64,000 nt of DNA from contig NZ_CABPSF010000001.1 of assembly GCF_902459685.1 (NCBI RefSeq), positions 248,001 through 312,000 of the forward strand, read 5' to 3'. Source of the DNA: Pandoraea iniqua (GTDB taxonomy: Bacteria > Pseudomonadota > Gammaproteobacteria > Burkholderiales > Burkholderiaceae). Made by a program: the position numbers and the translations under genes. Below, piece after piece: positions 43,884 through 52,993 of this stretch; within the stretch, counting starts at the first letter, position 1, and every line of letters starts with the position of its first letter. A model generated the notes under the pieces. It did no database searches and had not been told where the DNA came from. It saw only the letters and a list, made by a program, of their open reading frames with translations.

Positions 43884-45764
43884 ATGACGCAAGCCAGTAG
43901 CGCGAGCGCGCTCAATTCCTCTTCGTCCAATGTCGTCACACGTGATCTGCCCTCGTGGGTGCGTCATCGCAAGCTGATCGACTGGGTCACGCAGATCGCT
44001 GCGGTCACCCAGCCTGCGCGCGTCGTGTGGTGCGATGGTTCGCAGGAGGAATATGACCGTCTGTGCGAACAGATGGTCGCCGCCGGCACCATGAAGCGGC
44101 TCAACCCGGCCAAACGCCCCAACTCGTTCCTCGCGCTGTCCGATCCGTCGGACGTCGCCCGTGTGGAAGACCGCACGTTCATCTGTAGCGAGAAGCGCGA
44201 AGACGCCGGCCCCACCAACCACTGGATCGATCCGCGCGAAATGCGCACCACGCTCGACGGCCTGTTCGAAGGCTGCATGCGCGGGCGCACGATGTACGTC
44301 GTGCCGTTCTCGATGGGCCCGCTGGGTTCGCCCATTGCGCACATCGGCGTGGAACTGTCGGATACCCCGTATGTGGCAGTGAACATGCGCATCATGACGC
44401 GCATGGGCCGCGCCGTGTACGACGTGCTGGGCGATGACGGCGAATTCGTGCCGTGCGTGCACACCGTGGGCAAGCCGCTGGCCGATGGCGAGAAGGACGT
44501 GGCCTGGCCGTGCAACAACACCAAGTACATCGTTCACTTCCCCGAAACGCGCGAAATCTGGAGCTACGGTTCGGGCTACGGCGGCAATGCGCTGCTGGGT
44601 AAGAAGTGCTTTGCGCTGCGTATCGCGTCGAAGATGGGCCGCGACGAGGGCTGGCTGGCCGAGCACATGCTGATCCTCGGCGTGACCTCGCCGCAGGGCA
44701 AGAAGTACCACGTGGCCGCTGCGTTCCCGTCGGCTTGCGGCAAGACCAACTTCGCGATGCTGATTCCGCCGAAGGGTTTCGAGGGCTGGAAGGTCGAGAC
44801 CATCGGTGACGACATCGCGTGGATCAAGCCGGGCAAGGACGGCCGTCTGTACGCGATCAACCCCGAAGCCGGCTTCTTCGGCGTGGCACCGGGCACGAGC
44901 CAGAAGACCAACCCGAACGCGCTCGCAACGCTTGGCGAGAACGTGATTTTCACCAACGTTGCGCTGACCGATGACGGCGATGTGTGGTGGGAAGGCCTGA
45001 CGGACACGCCGCCGGCACACCTGATCGACTGGCAGGGCAAGGACTGGACGCCGGAGAGCGCGAAGGAATCGGGCCGCAAGGCAGCGCATCCGAATTCGCG
45101 TTTCACGGCACCGGCATCGCAATGTCCGTCGATCGACGCCGACTGGGAAAACCCGGCAGGCGTGGCGATCGACGCGTTCATCTTCGGCGGCCGTCGCTCG
45201 ACGACCGTGCCGCTGGTGACCGAAGCACGCGACTGGACGGAAGGCGTGTACATGGCCGCGACCATGGGCTCGGAGACCACCGCTGCGGCGGCCGGTCAGC
45301 AGGGGGTGGTGCGCCGTGACCCGTTCGCGATGCTGCCGTTCTGCGGCTACAACATGAGCGACTATTTCCAGCACTGGCTCGACACGGGCGCGCATCTCGA
45401 CAAGACGGGCGCCACGCTGCCGAAGATCTATTGCGTGAACTGGTTCCGCAAGGGTGCCGACGGCAAGTTCGTGTGGCCGGGTTTCGGCGAGAACATGCGC
45501 GTGCTGGCATGGATGCTGGGTCGCATCGATGGGACGGCGCAGGGCGTGGAAAACGCGTTCGGCATCACGCCGCGCTACGAAGATCTGAACTGGGACGGCG
45601 TGTCGTTCACGCCGGCGCAATTCAACGACGTGACGTCGATGGATCCGGCCGCGTGGCATGAAGAATTGAAGCTGCACGCCGAGCTGTTCGAGACGCTCAA
45701 GCACAACCTGCCGCAAGCCCTGCTCGATACGAAGGCGGATATCGAGCGCCGGTTGAAGGCGTGA
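43884..45764 (+). CDS. pckG: Phosphoenolpyruvate carboxykinase (GTP)
   Basis: A 626-residue gluconeogenic enzyme: oxaloacetate plus GTP gives PEP, CO2 and GDP. GTP-type signatures are the P-loop [13 protein letters not shown] (Cys285, Lys287, Thr288), [20 protein letters not shown] (metal and kinase-2 region), [12 protein letters not shown] and [17 protein letters not shown] 43884 has GGAG nine bases upstream; ATG 43869 is possible. It is monocistronic, with a strong terminator 72 bp after the stop. PEPCK-GTP rather than PckA is usual for betaproteobacteria of this group. Confidence 0.96.
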   Translation: MTQASSASALNSSSSNVVTRDLPSWVRHRKLIDWVTQIAAVTQPARVVWCDGSQEEYDRLCEQMVAAGTMKRLNPAKRPNSFLALSDPSDVARVEDRTFICSEKREDAGPTNHWIDPREMRTTLDGLFEGCMRGRTMYVVPFSMGPLGSPIAHIGVELSDTPYVAVNMRIMTRMGRAVYDVLGDDGEFVPCVHTVGKPLADGEKDVAWPCNNTKYIVHFPETREIWSYGSGYGGNALLGKKCFALRIASKMGRDEGWLAEHMLILGVTSPQGKKYHVAAAFPSACGKTNFAMLIPPKGFEGWKVETIGDDIAWIKPGKDGRLYAINPEAGFFGVAPGTSQKTNPNALATLGENVIFTNVALTDDGDVWWEGLTDTPPAHLIDWQGKDWTPESAKESGRKAAHPNSRFTAPASQCPSIDADWENPAGVAIDAFIFGGRRSTTVPLVTEARDWTEGVYMAATMGSETTAAAAGQQGVVRRDPFAMLPFCGYNMSDYFQHWLDTGAHLDKTGATLPKIYCVNWFRKGADGKFVWPGFGENMRVLAWMLGRIDGTAQGVENAFGITPRYEDLNWDGVSFTPAQFNDVTSMDPAAWHEELKLHAELFETLKHNLPQALLDTKADIERRLKA

Positions 45765-45835
45765 GTGATGGCGTTGGGCACTGCTGACGTATTGCCGCTG
45801 TTGGATGGTTGAACGCCACTTTGGCTAGGAAGAAG

Positions 45836-45873
45836 ATCCCACCGGGGGTAACGCCGGTGGGATTTTTGTTTTT
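45836..45873 (+). terminator. Rho-independent terminator of pckG
   Basis: ATCCCACCGG (45836-45845) and CCGGTGGGAT (45854-45863) form a perfect ten-bp stem with an eight-base loop, followed by a TTTTTGTTTTT tract. Confidence 0.9.
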
Positions 45874-46000
45874 GTGATCCTTCTGAAAGCCTTGTCAGAA
45901 GCAAATTTGCACAGCTCGTGATGCATGTGAGGTGCTAGCATTTCTTCGGTTGTCCGAGCGCGGATAACGATCATGTATCCACGAACTGAAGGAGGTGCCC

Positions 46001-46207
46001 ATGCACACCATGTTGATCGCCGGTATCGATGAGCCACTCATGAGATCGATTCGATCGCGTGCGGCGTTGCACGACCGCACACCCGAGGAAGAGGCGCTGG
46101 CCATTCTGGAAGGTGTCGCACATCGTCCGGGCTGGCGTTCGTTTGGCGAGGCACTGATGAGCATGCCCGACGTCGGCTTGGATAGCGATTTCGCACGGGA
46201 AAATTGA
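46001..46207 (+). CDS. FitA/VapB-type ribbon-helix-helix antitoxin
   Basis: A 68-residue protein. An N-terminal ribbon-helix-helix DNA-binding part (MLIAGIDEPLMRSIRSRAAL, then HDRTPEEEALAILEGV) is followed by a short toxin-binding tail ending DVGLDSDFAREN, the FitA layout. ATG 46001 is preferred over GTG 45995 because AAGGAGG (45989-45995) fits it. The toxin gene follows 13 bp later. RHH antitoxins usually repress their own promoter; palindromes GCAAATTTGC (45901-45910) and TGCTAGCA (45933-45940) upstream are candidate sites. Confidence 0.85.
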   Translation: MHTMLIAGIDEPLMRSIRSRAALHDRTPEEEALAILEGVAHRPGWRSFGEALMSMPDVGLDSDFAREN

Positions 46208-46220
46208 GGAGGAGGCATCG

Positions 46221-46640
46221 ATGTATCTGGTCGACACGAATGTCGTCAGCGAGCTTCGTAAGCGAGGACGCAGTGATCCCGGGGTCACTGCATTCATCCG
46301 GCACACCGTAGAGCAGAAGCTACCGCGCTATCTATCGGTGATCAGCGTTGGTGAGATGCGCCGAGGTGCCGCTTCGTTACGCTGCCGGGGTGACGCACCG
46401 CAGGCCGTATTGGTCGAGAATTGGCTGGAATCGCTCTTGTATGACTACAGAGGTTTTGTATTGCCTGTGAGCGAAGAGATCGGGCATGCGTGGGGACGCA
46501 TGCGTGCCAAGCACAAGGAGCACGCCATCGACAAGCTGATCGCCGCGACGGCGTTGGTTCATCGGTTGGTGGTCGTCACGCGCAACGTGAAGGATTTCAC
46601 CGATACCGGTGTGGAGGTACACAACCCGTTTCTGCACTAA
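46221..46640 (+). CDS. FitB/VapC-type PIN-domain toxin
   Basis: A 139-residue PIN-domain ribonuclease. The acidic site is complete: Asp5 (VDTNVVSE), Glu45 (VGEMRRG), Asp104 (AIDKLIAATA) and Asp125 (NVKDF). VapC/FitB toxins cleave RNA, often tRNA or rRNA, unless bound by the partner antitoxin. A GGAGGAGG-like ribosome site precedes ATG 46221. It converges with the LuxR-type regulator. Confidence 0.9.
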   Translation: MYLVDTNVVSELRKRGRSDPGVTAFIRHTVEQKLPRYLSVISVGEMRRGAASLRCRGDAPQAVLVENWLESLLYDYRGFVLPVSEEIGHAWGRMRAKHKEHAIDKLIAATALVHRLVVVTRNVKDFTDTGVEVHNPFLH

Positions 46641-46664
46641 CGAGTCCGACGTTCGCTCTCCTCC

Positions 46665-47297
46665 TTACAGCCGATTCTCCACCGCAAACTTGATCAACTC
46701 CGCTTGCCCTTCGATACCGAGCTTGCGTTTGATGTTGAGTCGATGGGTTTCGACGGTGCGCACTGACAGGTCCATTTCCGTGGCGATCTGCTTGTTGGCC
46801 AGCCCGCGTGCAATGAGCGTCAGAATTTCGCGCTCGCGCGGTGTGAGCGAGTCGATGGGGCCATGCGATGTCGACGCCTGCACGACGCGTGCCGCGATAG
46901 CGGCGCTGTAATACGCCTCGCCTTTTGCCACGCGCTCGATCGCCGTCACGATTTCATGCGCTGGGGCATCCTTGAGCACATAACCACGCGCACCAGCACG
47001 CACCGCCTGACGAACATACTCGGCGTTGTCGTGCATCGAGAGAATCAACACGGCGATATGCGGAAACTGCTCGCGAAACTGCGCCGTCAATTCAATGCCG
47101 TTGGTGCCGCGCATGCTGATGTCCATCAGCGCCAGATCGGGCGATGCCGTCTTGGCCCGCGCGAGCGCTTCCGCCGCATTGCCGGCTTCACCGACCACTT
47201 GCAGATTGGGCGCCGCATCGAAGCGCGCGCGCAAACCGTCGCGCACGAGTGGATGATCGTCGATCAGCAACAAACGGATAGGGTGAACTTGAGTCAT
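46665..47297 (-). CDS. LuxR/NarL-family response regulator
   Basis: A 210-residue response regulator. The receiver has phospho-Asp59 (LALMDISMRGTNG), a conserved LSMHDNAEYVRQAV region and KDAPAHE; the C-terminal GerE helix-turn-helix is LTPREREILTLIARGLANKQIATEM. It overlaps the kinase stop by ATGA, so the pair is co-translated. It is the likely regulator of the divergent cstA-ybdD operon. The open frame above 47297 is not coding. Confidence 0.92.
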   Translation of the reverse strand: MTQVHPIRLLLIDDHPLVRDGLRARFDAAPNLQVVGEAGNAAEALARAKTASPDLALMDISMRGTNGIELTAQFREQFPHIAVLILSMHDNAEYVRQAVRAGARGYVLKDAPAHEIVTAIERVAKGEAYYSAAIAARVVQASTSHGPIDSLTPREREILTLIARGLANKQIATEMDLSVRTVETHRLNIKRKLGIEGQAELIKFAVENRL

Positions 47298-48676
47298 TGG
47301 CGTGAAGCGTTGAGCGCCGCTTTGGCGGCTGCGGGCGTGAGCGGCACCCACGCGCTGATGGTGGTGAGGCCGGGCCACGATTGAATGCCGAGCGCGCCGC
47401 CGACCGCGTCGAGCCGCTCGCGCATATTGCGCAAGCCGATGCCGTGGCGAGGGTCGTGGTGCACGTCGGTGACATCGAAGCCGCGGCCGTCGTCGGCAAT
47501 CGACAAGTGAATACCTTCCGCTTTGAACACTAGCAATATCGACACGCGCGATGCGTTCGCATGCCGCTCGATATTGGTGAGCGCTTCCTGTGCGATGCGA
47601 AAGAGCATGGTCTTGATGTTGTCGTCCAGTGCCGGTGCCTCGCCTTCGACGTTCATCTCGACCGGCAAGCCCGCATGCGAGCCGAACTCGCGTGCGAGTT
47701 GGTCGATGGCAGCAGCGACACCCAGATCGTCGAGCATCGCGGGACGCAGCGCCTGCGAAATTCGCCGCACTTCGCCGAGCGTGCCGTTGAGTCGCTCGAT
47801 CGCCACGCCAAGCGTCGTGCTTGCCGCCGCTGGCGAACCCGGCAGACGCATCGACGCCGATTCGAGCAGCAGCTTGACCGAGACGAGCAACTGGCTGATG
47901 CCGTCGTGCAACTCCCGCGAAATACGCGAGCGCTCGACTTCCTGCGATTCCACGACCTGCCGCGCCAGTTGCCGCAGCTTGGCGTCGGCGGTTTTCAATT
48001 CGGTGATGTTCACGACCAGACCGCAGAGCCCGACGATCGCCAGACACGTCGAGGCAATCATCGTGATCCAGATCAGCGTGCGGTCGATGTTGCTTTGTGC
48101 GCGCTCGTCGGACTGACGCAGCGTTGCCTCCACATCGTCGAGATAAATGCCGGTGCCGATCATCCAGCGCCAGCGCGGCAGCGCGATCACGTAGCTCAAC
48201 TTGGGCGCCGTCTGCCCCAGCGACGGTTTCTCCCACGGGTACTGCACATAGCCGCCGCCGGCCCGTGCCGCGGCGATCAATCGCTGAATCGTTGGCGCAC
48301 CTTCCGGGTCCTTGAGCGACCACAAGTTGTGGCCGACCAACTCGGGCTGACGCGGGTGCATCAGGCTGTTGCCTTCGAGATCGTAGACGAAGAAGTAGCC
48401 GTCTTTGCCGAACTCCATGCGGGCAAGTGTGGCGAGCGCTTCCGCGCGCGCGGCCGGCGTGTCCGGGCCGTTGTAGAACGGCTCGATCGCGTTACGCGCC
48501 AGCCCGACGTAATGCAGCAGCTCGGCGCGCTTGTTGGCGAGCGATGCGGTCTGCACGGCCTCGTGCTGCGCACGTGCCAATTCATTGCCCTGATAGCGCA
48601 CGGCGAGGGCGATGGCGACCATCGCGAGGGCAGCCGGCAGCAGGGCCAGCACGAAAAATTTCTGTCGGAGATTCAT
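47294..48676 (-). CDS. Cache-domain histidine kinase (HisKA_3 type)
   Basis: A 460-residue membrane kinase. TM1 covers about residues 7-27. A periplasmic Cache domain follows (MEFGKDGYFFVYDLEGNSLMHP, WRWMIGTGIYLDDVE), then TM2 at about 201-222, HisKA_3 with phospho-His257 (RISRELHDGISQLL) and HATPase_c (ADDGRGFDV, GIGLRNMRERLDAVGG). Cache domains of this type sense small carboxylates or similar metabolites. ATG 48676 is chosen; a TTG at 48685 would add three residues. It diverges from cstA across 276 bp, reminiscent of pyruvate-sensing BtsSR-BtsT, though the sensor domain is different from BtsS. Confidence 0.9.
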   Translation of the reverse strand: MNLRQKFFVLALLPAALAMVAIALAVRYQGNELARAQHEAVQTASLANKRAELLHYVGLARNAIEPFYNGPDTPAARAEALATLARMEFGKDGYFFVYDLEGNSLMHPRQPELVGHNLWSLKDPEGAPTIQRLIAAARAGGGYVQYPWEKPSLGQTAPKLSYVIALPRWRWMIGTGIYLDDVEATLRQSDERAQSNIDRTLIWITMIASTCLAIVGLCGLVVNITELKTADAKLRQLARQVVESQEVERSRISRELHDGISQLLVSVKLLLESASMRLPGSPAAASTTLGVAIERLNGTLGEVRRISQALRPAMLDDLGVAAAIDQLAREFGSHAGLPVEMNVEGEAPALDDNIKTMLFRIAQEALTNIERHANASRVSILLVFKAEGIHLSIADDGRGFDVTDVHHDPRHGIGLRNMRERLDAVGGALGIQSWPGLTTISAWVPLTPAAAKAALNASRQ

Positions 48677-48717
48677 GACGTTCAAGAGCCTGCAAGGCCG
48701 CTTTTTGGCGGCATTCG

Positions 48718-48738
48718 CTACGTATTACCACGTAGTGT
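48718..48738. promoter_or_regulatory. Dyad CTACGT-ATTACC-ACGTAG between kinase and cstA
   Basis: A perfect six-bp inverted repeat with a six-base spacer (48718-48735). It contains ACGTATTACCACGTA, which differs at one base from an element at 34986-35000. Further CGTAGT and TACTAC half-sites lie at about 48744 and 48782. It is a candidate site for the adjacent LuxR-type regulator controlling cstA. Function is inferred. Confidence 0.5.
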
Positions 48739-48952
48739 GCCTGCGTAGTTTCGCGCTTGTGGCACGTCAGGCAAACGCCAATACTACACGGCGAATCGTG
48801 CCCTGGTTGCTATCAGACCCTCGCTTCAAGAGGGCCATGCCTTGCGCCACGCTTCGCGACATCGACACGATGTCAAAAAACAAAGGCGGGACCGCGCTGA
48901 CACGGCACAGTCCCGGGTCGCTGCCCTAAGGAGGCAGTTCCGAGGAGAGACA

Positions 48953-51019
48953 ATGAATCGAATCTGGCAACAACTGCCCTGGGCAGCGGTGGCCGTCGTC
49001 GGCGCGTGCGCGCTCGGCACGGTCGCCCTATCGCGCGGCGAAACCATCAGCGCACTCTGGATCGTGATCGCAGCCATCTGCGTTTATCTGATCGCTTACC
49101 GCTTCTACAGCAAATTCATCGCCACACGCGTCGCGCAACTCGACGGCTCACGTATGACGCCGGCATGGCGTCACAACGACGGCCTCGACTACGTACCGAC
49201 CAACAAGTACGTGCTGTTCGGTCACCACTTTGCCGCGATTGCCGGTGCGGGTCCGCTGGTTGGTCCCGTGCTCGCCGCGCAGATGGGGTATCTGCCGGGC
49301 ATGCTGTGGATTCTCGCTGGTGTGGTCTTTGCCGGTGCCGTGCAGGACTTCATGGTCCTGTTCATCTCCACGCGTCGCGACGGTCGCTCGCTGGGCGATC
49401 TCGTGAAGTCGGAACTCGGCATGATCCCCGGTGTGATCGCGCTCTTCGGCGCGTTCCTCATCATGATCATCATTCTCGCGGTGCTCGCGCTGATCGTGGT
49501 CAAGGCACTCGCCGGCTCGCCCTGGGGCACGTTCACGGTCGGTCTCACGATTCCGATCGCGCTGTTCATGGGCGTCTACACGCGCTTCATTCGCCCGGGC
49601 CGTATCGGTGAAGTGTCGATCATCGGCTTCATCGGGCTGATGGCCGCGATCTACTTCGGCCAGAGCGTGCACGACAGCGCCACGCTCGCGCCGCTGTTCA
49701 CGTTCGACGGCAAGCAACTCACGTGGATGCTCATCGGCTACGGTTTCGTCGCTTCGGTGCTGCCGGTGTGGCTGCTGCTCGCGCCGCGCGATTACCTCTC
49801 GACGTTCCTGAAGATCGGTACGATTCTCGCGCTCGCCATCGGCATTCTGGTGGTCGCGCCCGAGTTGAAAATGCCGGCGCTCACGAAGTTCGTCGACGGC
49901 AGCGGCCCGGTCTGGTCGGGCAAGCTGTTCCCGTTCCTCTTCATCACGATTGCGTGCGGCGCCGTGTCGGGCTTCCACGCGCTGATCTCTTCGGGCACTA
50001 CGCCGAAGCTGCTCGATAACGAAGTCAACGCGCGCCTGATCGGCTACGGTGGCATGCTGATGGAGTCGTTCGTCGCCATCATGGCGCTGGTGGCCGCATC
50101 GGTGATCGATCCGGGCGTGTACTTCGCCATGAACAGCCCGGCCGCCGTGATCGGTACGACGCCGGAAGCCGTGGCGCAAGTCGTCTCGGGCTGGGGCTTC
50201 TCGATCACGCCGGACGTGCTCACCGCGACCGCCAAGGCTGTGGGCGAGAACACCATCATTTCGCGTGCAGGCGGCGCACCGACGCTGGCCGTCGGCATGG
50301 CGCACATCCTGCATCAGGTGGTGGGCGGCGAAGCGATGATGGCGTTCTGGTACCACTTTGCAATTCTGTTCGAAGCGCTGTTCATCCTGACGGCAGTCGA
50401 TGCCGGTACGCGTGCCGGCCGCTTCATGCTGCAAGACCTGCTCGGCACCTTCGTGCCCGCACTCAAGCGCACCGAGTCGCTGCCGGCCAACCTGATCGCC
50501 ACGGCACTGTGCGTGGCGGCGTGGGGTTACTTCCTGTATCAAGGTGTGGTCGACCCGCTGGGCGGCATCAACACGCTGTGGCCGTTGTTCGGTATCTCGA
50601 ACCAGATGCTTGCCGCGATTGCGCTGATGCTGGCCACCTGCGTGCTGTTCAAGCTCAAGCGTGAGCGCTTTGCCTGGGTGACGATTCTGCCCACGGTGTG
50701 GTTGCTCGCCTGCACGCTGACCGCCGGCTGGCAGAAGATGTTCGATCCGGATCCGAAGGTTGGCTTCCTGGCGCACGCGGCCAAGTATCAGGCGGCGCTT
50801 GCCGACGGCAAGCTGCTCGCCCCGGCCAAGTCGGTCGCGCAGATGCAGCAGATCGTGTTCAACGACTACGTGGACGCCACGCTCGCCGGTGTGTTCATGT
50901 TCGTGGTGGTGGCGGTGGTGTTGTTCGGCTTGCGCACCATCGTGCTCGCCCGTCGCGCTAACAAGCCGACGGCCAGCGAAACGCCGTTCGAACCGATGCC
51001 GTCCGGCCAGCGAGTCTGA
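48953..51019 (+). CDS. cstA: Carbon starvation protein CstA (pyruvate/peptide transporter family)
   Basis: A 688-residue inner-membrane protein with about 16-18 hydrophobic segments. CstA motifs: VPTNKYVLFGHHFAAIAGAGPLVGP in its first quarter, the GAVQDFMVLFIS region, GAVSGFHALISSGTTPK and GISNQMLAAIALML. E. coli CstA and its paralogue BtsT take up pyruvate (with earlier evidence for peptides). A GAGGAGA ribosome site fits ATG 48953. It is followed by ybdD, the conserved small partner, and is probably activated by the divergent two-component system. Confidence 0.93.
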   Translation: MNRIWQQLPWAAVAVVGACALGTVALSRGETISALWIVIAAICVYLIAYRFYSKFIATRVAQLDGSRMTPAWRHNDGLDYVPTNKYVLFGHHFAAIAGAGPLVGPVLAAQMGYLPGMLWILAGVVFAGAVQDFMVLFISTRRDGRSLGDLVKSELGMIPGVIALFGAFLIMIIILAVLALIVVKALAGSPWGTFTVGLTIPIALFMGVYTRFIRPGRIGEVSIIGFIGLMAAIYFGQSVHDSATLAPLFTFDGKQLTWMLIGYGFVASVLPVWLLLAPRDYLSTFLKIGTILALAIGILVVAPELKMPALTKFVDGSGPVWSGKLFPFLFITIACGAVSGFHALISSGTTPKLLDNEVNARLIGYGGMLMESFVAIMALVAASVIDPGVYFAMNSPAAVIGTTPEAVAQVVSGWGFSITPDVLTATAKAVGENTIISRAGGAPTLAVGMAHILHQVVGGEAMMAFWYHFAILFEALFILTAVDAGTRAGRFMLQDLLGTFVPALKRTESLPANLIATALCVAAWGYFLYQGVVDPLGGINTLWPLFGISNQMLAAIALMLATCVLFKLKRERFAWVTILPTVWLLACTLTAGWQKMFDPDPKVGFLAHAAKYQAALADGKLLAPAKSVAQMQQIVFNDYVDATLAGVFMFVVVAVVLFGLRTIVLARRANKPTASETPFEPMPSGQRV

Positions 51020-51078
51020 CGCAGCACAGATCCCGACGGCGGACTACGGGTTCGCCTCGGGATCGCTGCTGAGATGGC

Positions 51079-51103
51079 TGACGGAATTAGTGACGGAATT
51101 AGT
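51079..51103 (+). repeat. 12-bp tandem duplication upstream of ybdD
   Basis: TGACGGAATTAG occurs twice head to tail (51079-51102) followed by TGA, in the 102-bp gap between cstA and ybdD, ending just before the AGGAG ribosome site. Confidence 0.8.
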
Positions 51104-51121
51104 GATTAAGCAGGAGTCGCC

Positions 51122-51319
51122 ATGTTTGAAGATGTCGGTAAGATGGGACGTTATCTGGGGCAGAGCCTGCGGTTGATGGTCGGCCTGCCCGATTACGGCA
51201 CCTACGTGGCGCACATGCAGGCCACCCATCCGGACAAGCCGGTCATGGACTACGAGGCGTTCTTCCGTGAACGTCAGGAAGCTCGCTACGGCGGCAAGAG
51301 TGGCGGGCGCTGCTGCTAG
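51122..51319 (+). CDS. YbdD/YjiX family small protein
   Basis: A 65-residue protein of the DUF466 family: [44 protein letters not shown]. YbdD and YjiX are encoded directly after cstA and btsT in many bacteria and are needed for pyruvate uptake in E. coli. The C-terminus ends SGGRCC with two adjacent Cys, a usual feature of this family. AGGAG precedes the ATG. Confidence 0.9.
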   Translation: MFEDVGKMGRYLGQSLRLMVGLPDYGTYVAHMQATHPDKPVMDYEAFFRERQEARYGGKSGGRCC

Positions 51320-51335
51320 CGTTGCTAGCGGCGCC

Positions 51336-52922
51336 TCACATCACCTTGGCGCACCGCGCATTCGCGGCGCTGCGCCGATAGCTGTCGAACACCTGCGCGA
51401 TGACGCGCACCAGCAAACGCCCGGCCGGTAGCACACGCAGGCCGCGCGCATCGATGGCGACCAGACCGTCTTCGGCGAGGTCGGCCAACTCACCCAGCTC
51501 CGCCGCGAAATAGGCCACGAAGTCGATATCGTGCGCCTGCTCGATCGCCTCGAAGTTCAGCGACATGTGGCACATCAGGCGCGAGATCACATCGCGCCGC
51601 AGCCGGTCGTCGTCAGTGAGCCGTACGCCACGCGTAATGGCTAATCCCCCCGCATCGATAGCCTCGTAGTACGTCTTGAGGGTCTTGGCGTTCTGCGCGT
51701 AACTGTCGCCAATGCGTCCGATGGACGACATGCCCACACCGATCAGATCGCAATCGGCGCGCGTGCTGTAGCCCTGAAAATTCCGATGCAACGTGCCCGC
51801 CGCCTGCGCGCGGGCGAGTTCGTCGTCGGGGCGGGCGAAGTGATCCATGCCGATGTAGACGTAACCCGCTGTGGTCAGCCGGGCGATGATCGTCTGTAAC
51901 AACGCCACTTTTTCCGGACCGGCCGGCAGGTCGTCCGGCAGACAGCGCTGCATCTTGAATTGCTGCGGCAGGTGCGCGTAGCTGAATACCGACAGCCGTT
52001 CAGGGGCCATCTCGATGACCGCGTCGAGCGTCTTCGAGAACGACGCCGGCGTTTGATGCGGCAACCCGTAGATCAGATCGAAATTGACTGAACGAATCCC
52101 GCATTCGCGTGCGGCGTCGAGCGTCGCCTCGACCAAGGCGCGCGGTTGTACGCGATGAATGGCCTGCTGCACGCGCGGATCGAAGTCCTGCACGCCAATC
52201 GACAGACGGTTGAAGCCGAGGGCGCGCAACGCACGAATCGATGCCGGCCCGGCACTGCGTGGATCGATTTCGATGGAGTATTCCGCGCTGTCGTCCGGGG
52301 CCATCACGAACTGACGGCGGATGGCATCGACGAGCGACGCGATCTGTTCCAGCGAGAGAAACGTGGGCGTGCCGCCGCCCCAGTGCATCTGGGCGAGCGT
52401 GCGTCCGGCGCCGAGCAGCGACGCCTGACGGGCAATCTCGGTGTGCAGGCGCGCCACATAGGCGTCGGCGTGGGCGCGATTGCCGGTGACGATCTTGGTG
52501 CAGGCGCAGTAGAAGCACACGGTGTCGCAGAACGGCACGTGCACGTAGAGCGAGAGCGGTTTACCGGAGCGCTTGGACTGCGCCGCCGCGCGCGCGTAAT
52601 CGCTTGCGCCGAAGTCGTCGTTGAATTGCAGTGCCGTCGGGTACGAGGTGTAGCGCGGCCCGTTGACGTCGTAGCGGCCGAGCAGGCGGGCGTCGACGCG
52701 CAGCGGGAGCGTCTTCGACGTGGGCGGCGCAATGACGGCGGATGCGCTTGAGGTGCCTGATGCGGTGTTCGAGGAAGCGTCTGAGGAGGTGTCAGATGAA
52801 GCACCGGACCCACGCGAGGCGCAGGACGGGCAGGTCCCCTGACATTTGCGATCGGCGGTGGGGTTGGTGGGAGCCGGGGCGTCCTCGGCGCGTGGCGTCG
52901 ACAGGGGGGGAAGGGTATGCAT
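51336..52922 (-). CDS. hemN: Oxygen-independent coproporphyrinogen III dehydrogenase (HemN)
   Basis: A 528-residue radical-SAM enzyme that oxidatively decarboxylates coproporphyrinogen III to protoporphyrinogen IX without oxygen. The core starts near residue 80 (DARLLGRYDVNGPRYTSYPT). The 4Fe-4S motif CDTVCFYCAC and WGGGTPTFLSLEQI follow, with GLPHQTPASF later. Residues 1-78 are an unusual head with a CQGTCPSC cluster and a Ser/Thr/Ala low-complexity stretch. ATG 52922 starts this head; the frame above it is non-coding. An FNR/ANR-like site lies 58-71 bp upstream, fitting anaerobic induction. Confidence 0.92.
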   Translation of the reverse strand: MHTLPPLSTPRAEDAPAPTNPTADRKCQGTCPSCASRGSGASSDTSSDASSNTASGTSSASAVIAPPTSKTLPLRVDARLLGRYDVNGPRYTSYPTALQFNDDFGASDYARAAAQSKRSGKPLSLYVHVPFCDTVCFYCACTKIVTGNRAHADAYVARLHTEIARQASLLGAGRTLAQMHWGGGTPTFLSLEQIASLVDAIRRQFVMAPDDSAEYSIEIDPRSAGPASIRALRALGFNRLSIGVQDFDPRVQQAIHRVQPRALVEATLDAARECGIRSVNFDLIYGLPHQTPASFSKTLDAVIEMAPERLSVFSYAHLPQQFKMQRCLPDDLPAGPEKVALLQTIIARLTTAGYVYIGMDHFARPDDELARAQAAGTLHRNFQGYSTRADCDLIGVGMSSIGRIGDSYAQNAKTLKTYYEAIDAGGLAITRGVRLTDDDRLRRDVISRLMCHMSLNFEAIEQAHDIDFVAYFAAELGELADLAEDGLVAIDARGLRVLPAGRLLVRVIAQVFDSYRRSAANARCAKVM

Positions 52923-52951
52923 GACGAAGCCTGAAACGAGAGTGATGCCCC

Positions 52952-52993
52952 ACTCTAGCCATGCGACGACGGTCGGGCCGTGACCTGCGTCAA
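52952..52993 (-). promoter_or_regulatory. FNR/ANR-type site and -10 element of hemN
   Basis: On the minus strand TTGAC-GCAG-GTCAC (52993-52980) matches the FNR/ANR layout TTGAY-N4-RTCAA with one terminal mismatch. A TAGAGT -10-like hexamer at 52957-52952 would place transcription start near 52945, with the dyad centred at about -41.5, the standard class II activator position. The start point is inferred from spacing, not observed. Confidence 0.6.

Noticed and set aside
43514-43900. Possible small gene in the gap before pckG
   Set aside because: Pro/Arg-rich, no ribosome site, and overlaps the pckG start in another frame.
43701-45716. Minus-strand open frame of about 671 codons opposite pckG
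   Set aside because: Antisense shadow of PEP carboxykinase, without domain features.
48757-48776. Sigma-54-like promoter TTGTGGCAC upstream of cstA
   Set aside because: The GG doublet is not followed by a GC doublet at the required ten-base spacing (AA is found instead), so it does not fit the -24/-12 layout.
49148-50776. Minus-strand open frame of about 542 codons opposite cstA
   Set aside because: Arg/His/Glu-rich complement of a hydrophobic transporter; typical antisense artefact.
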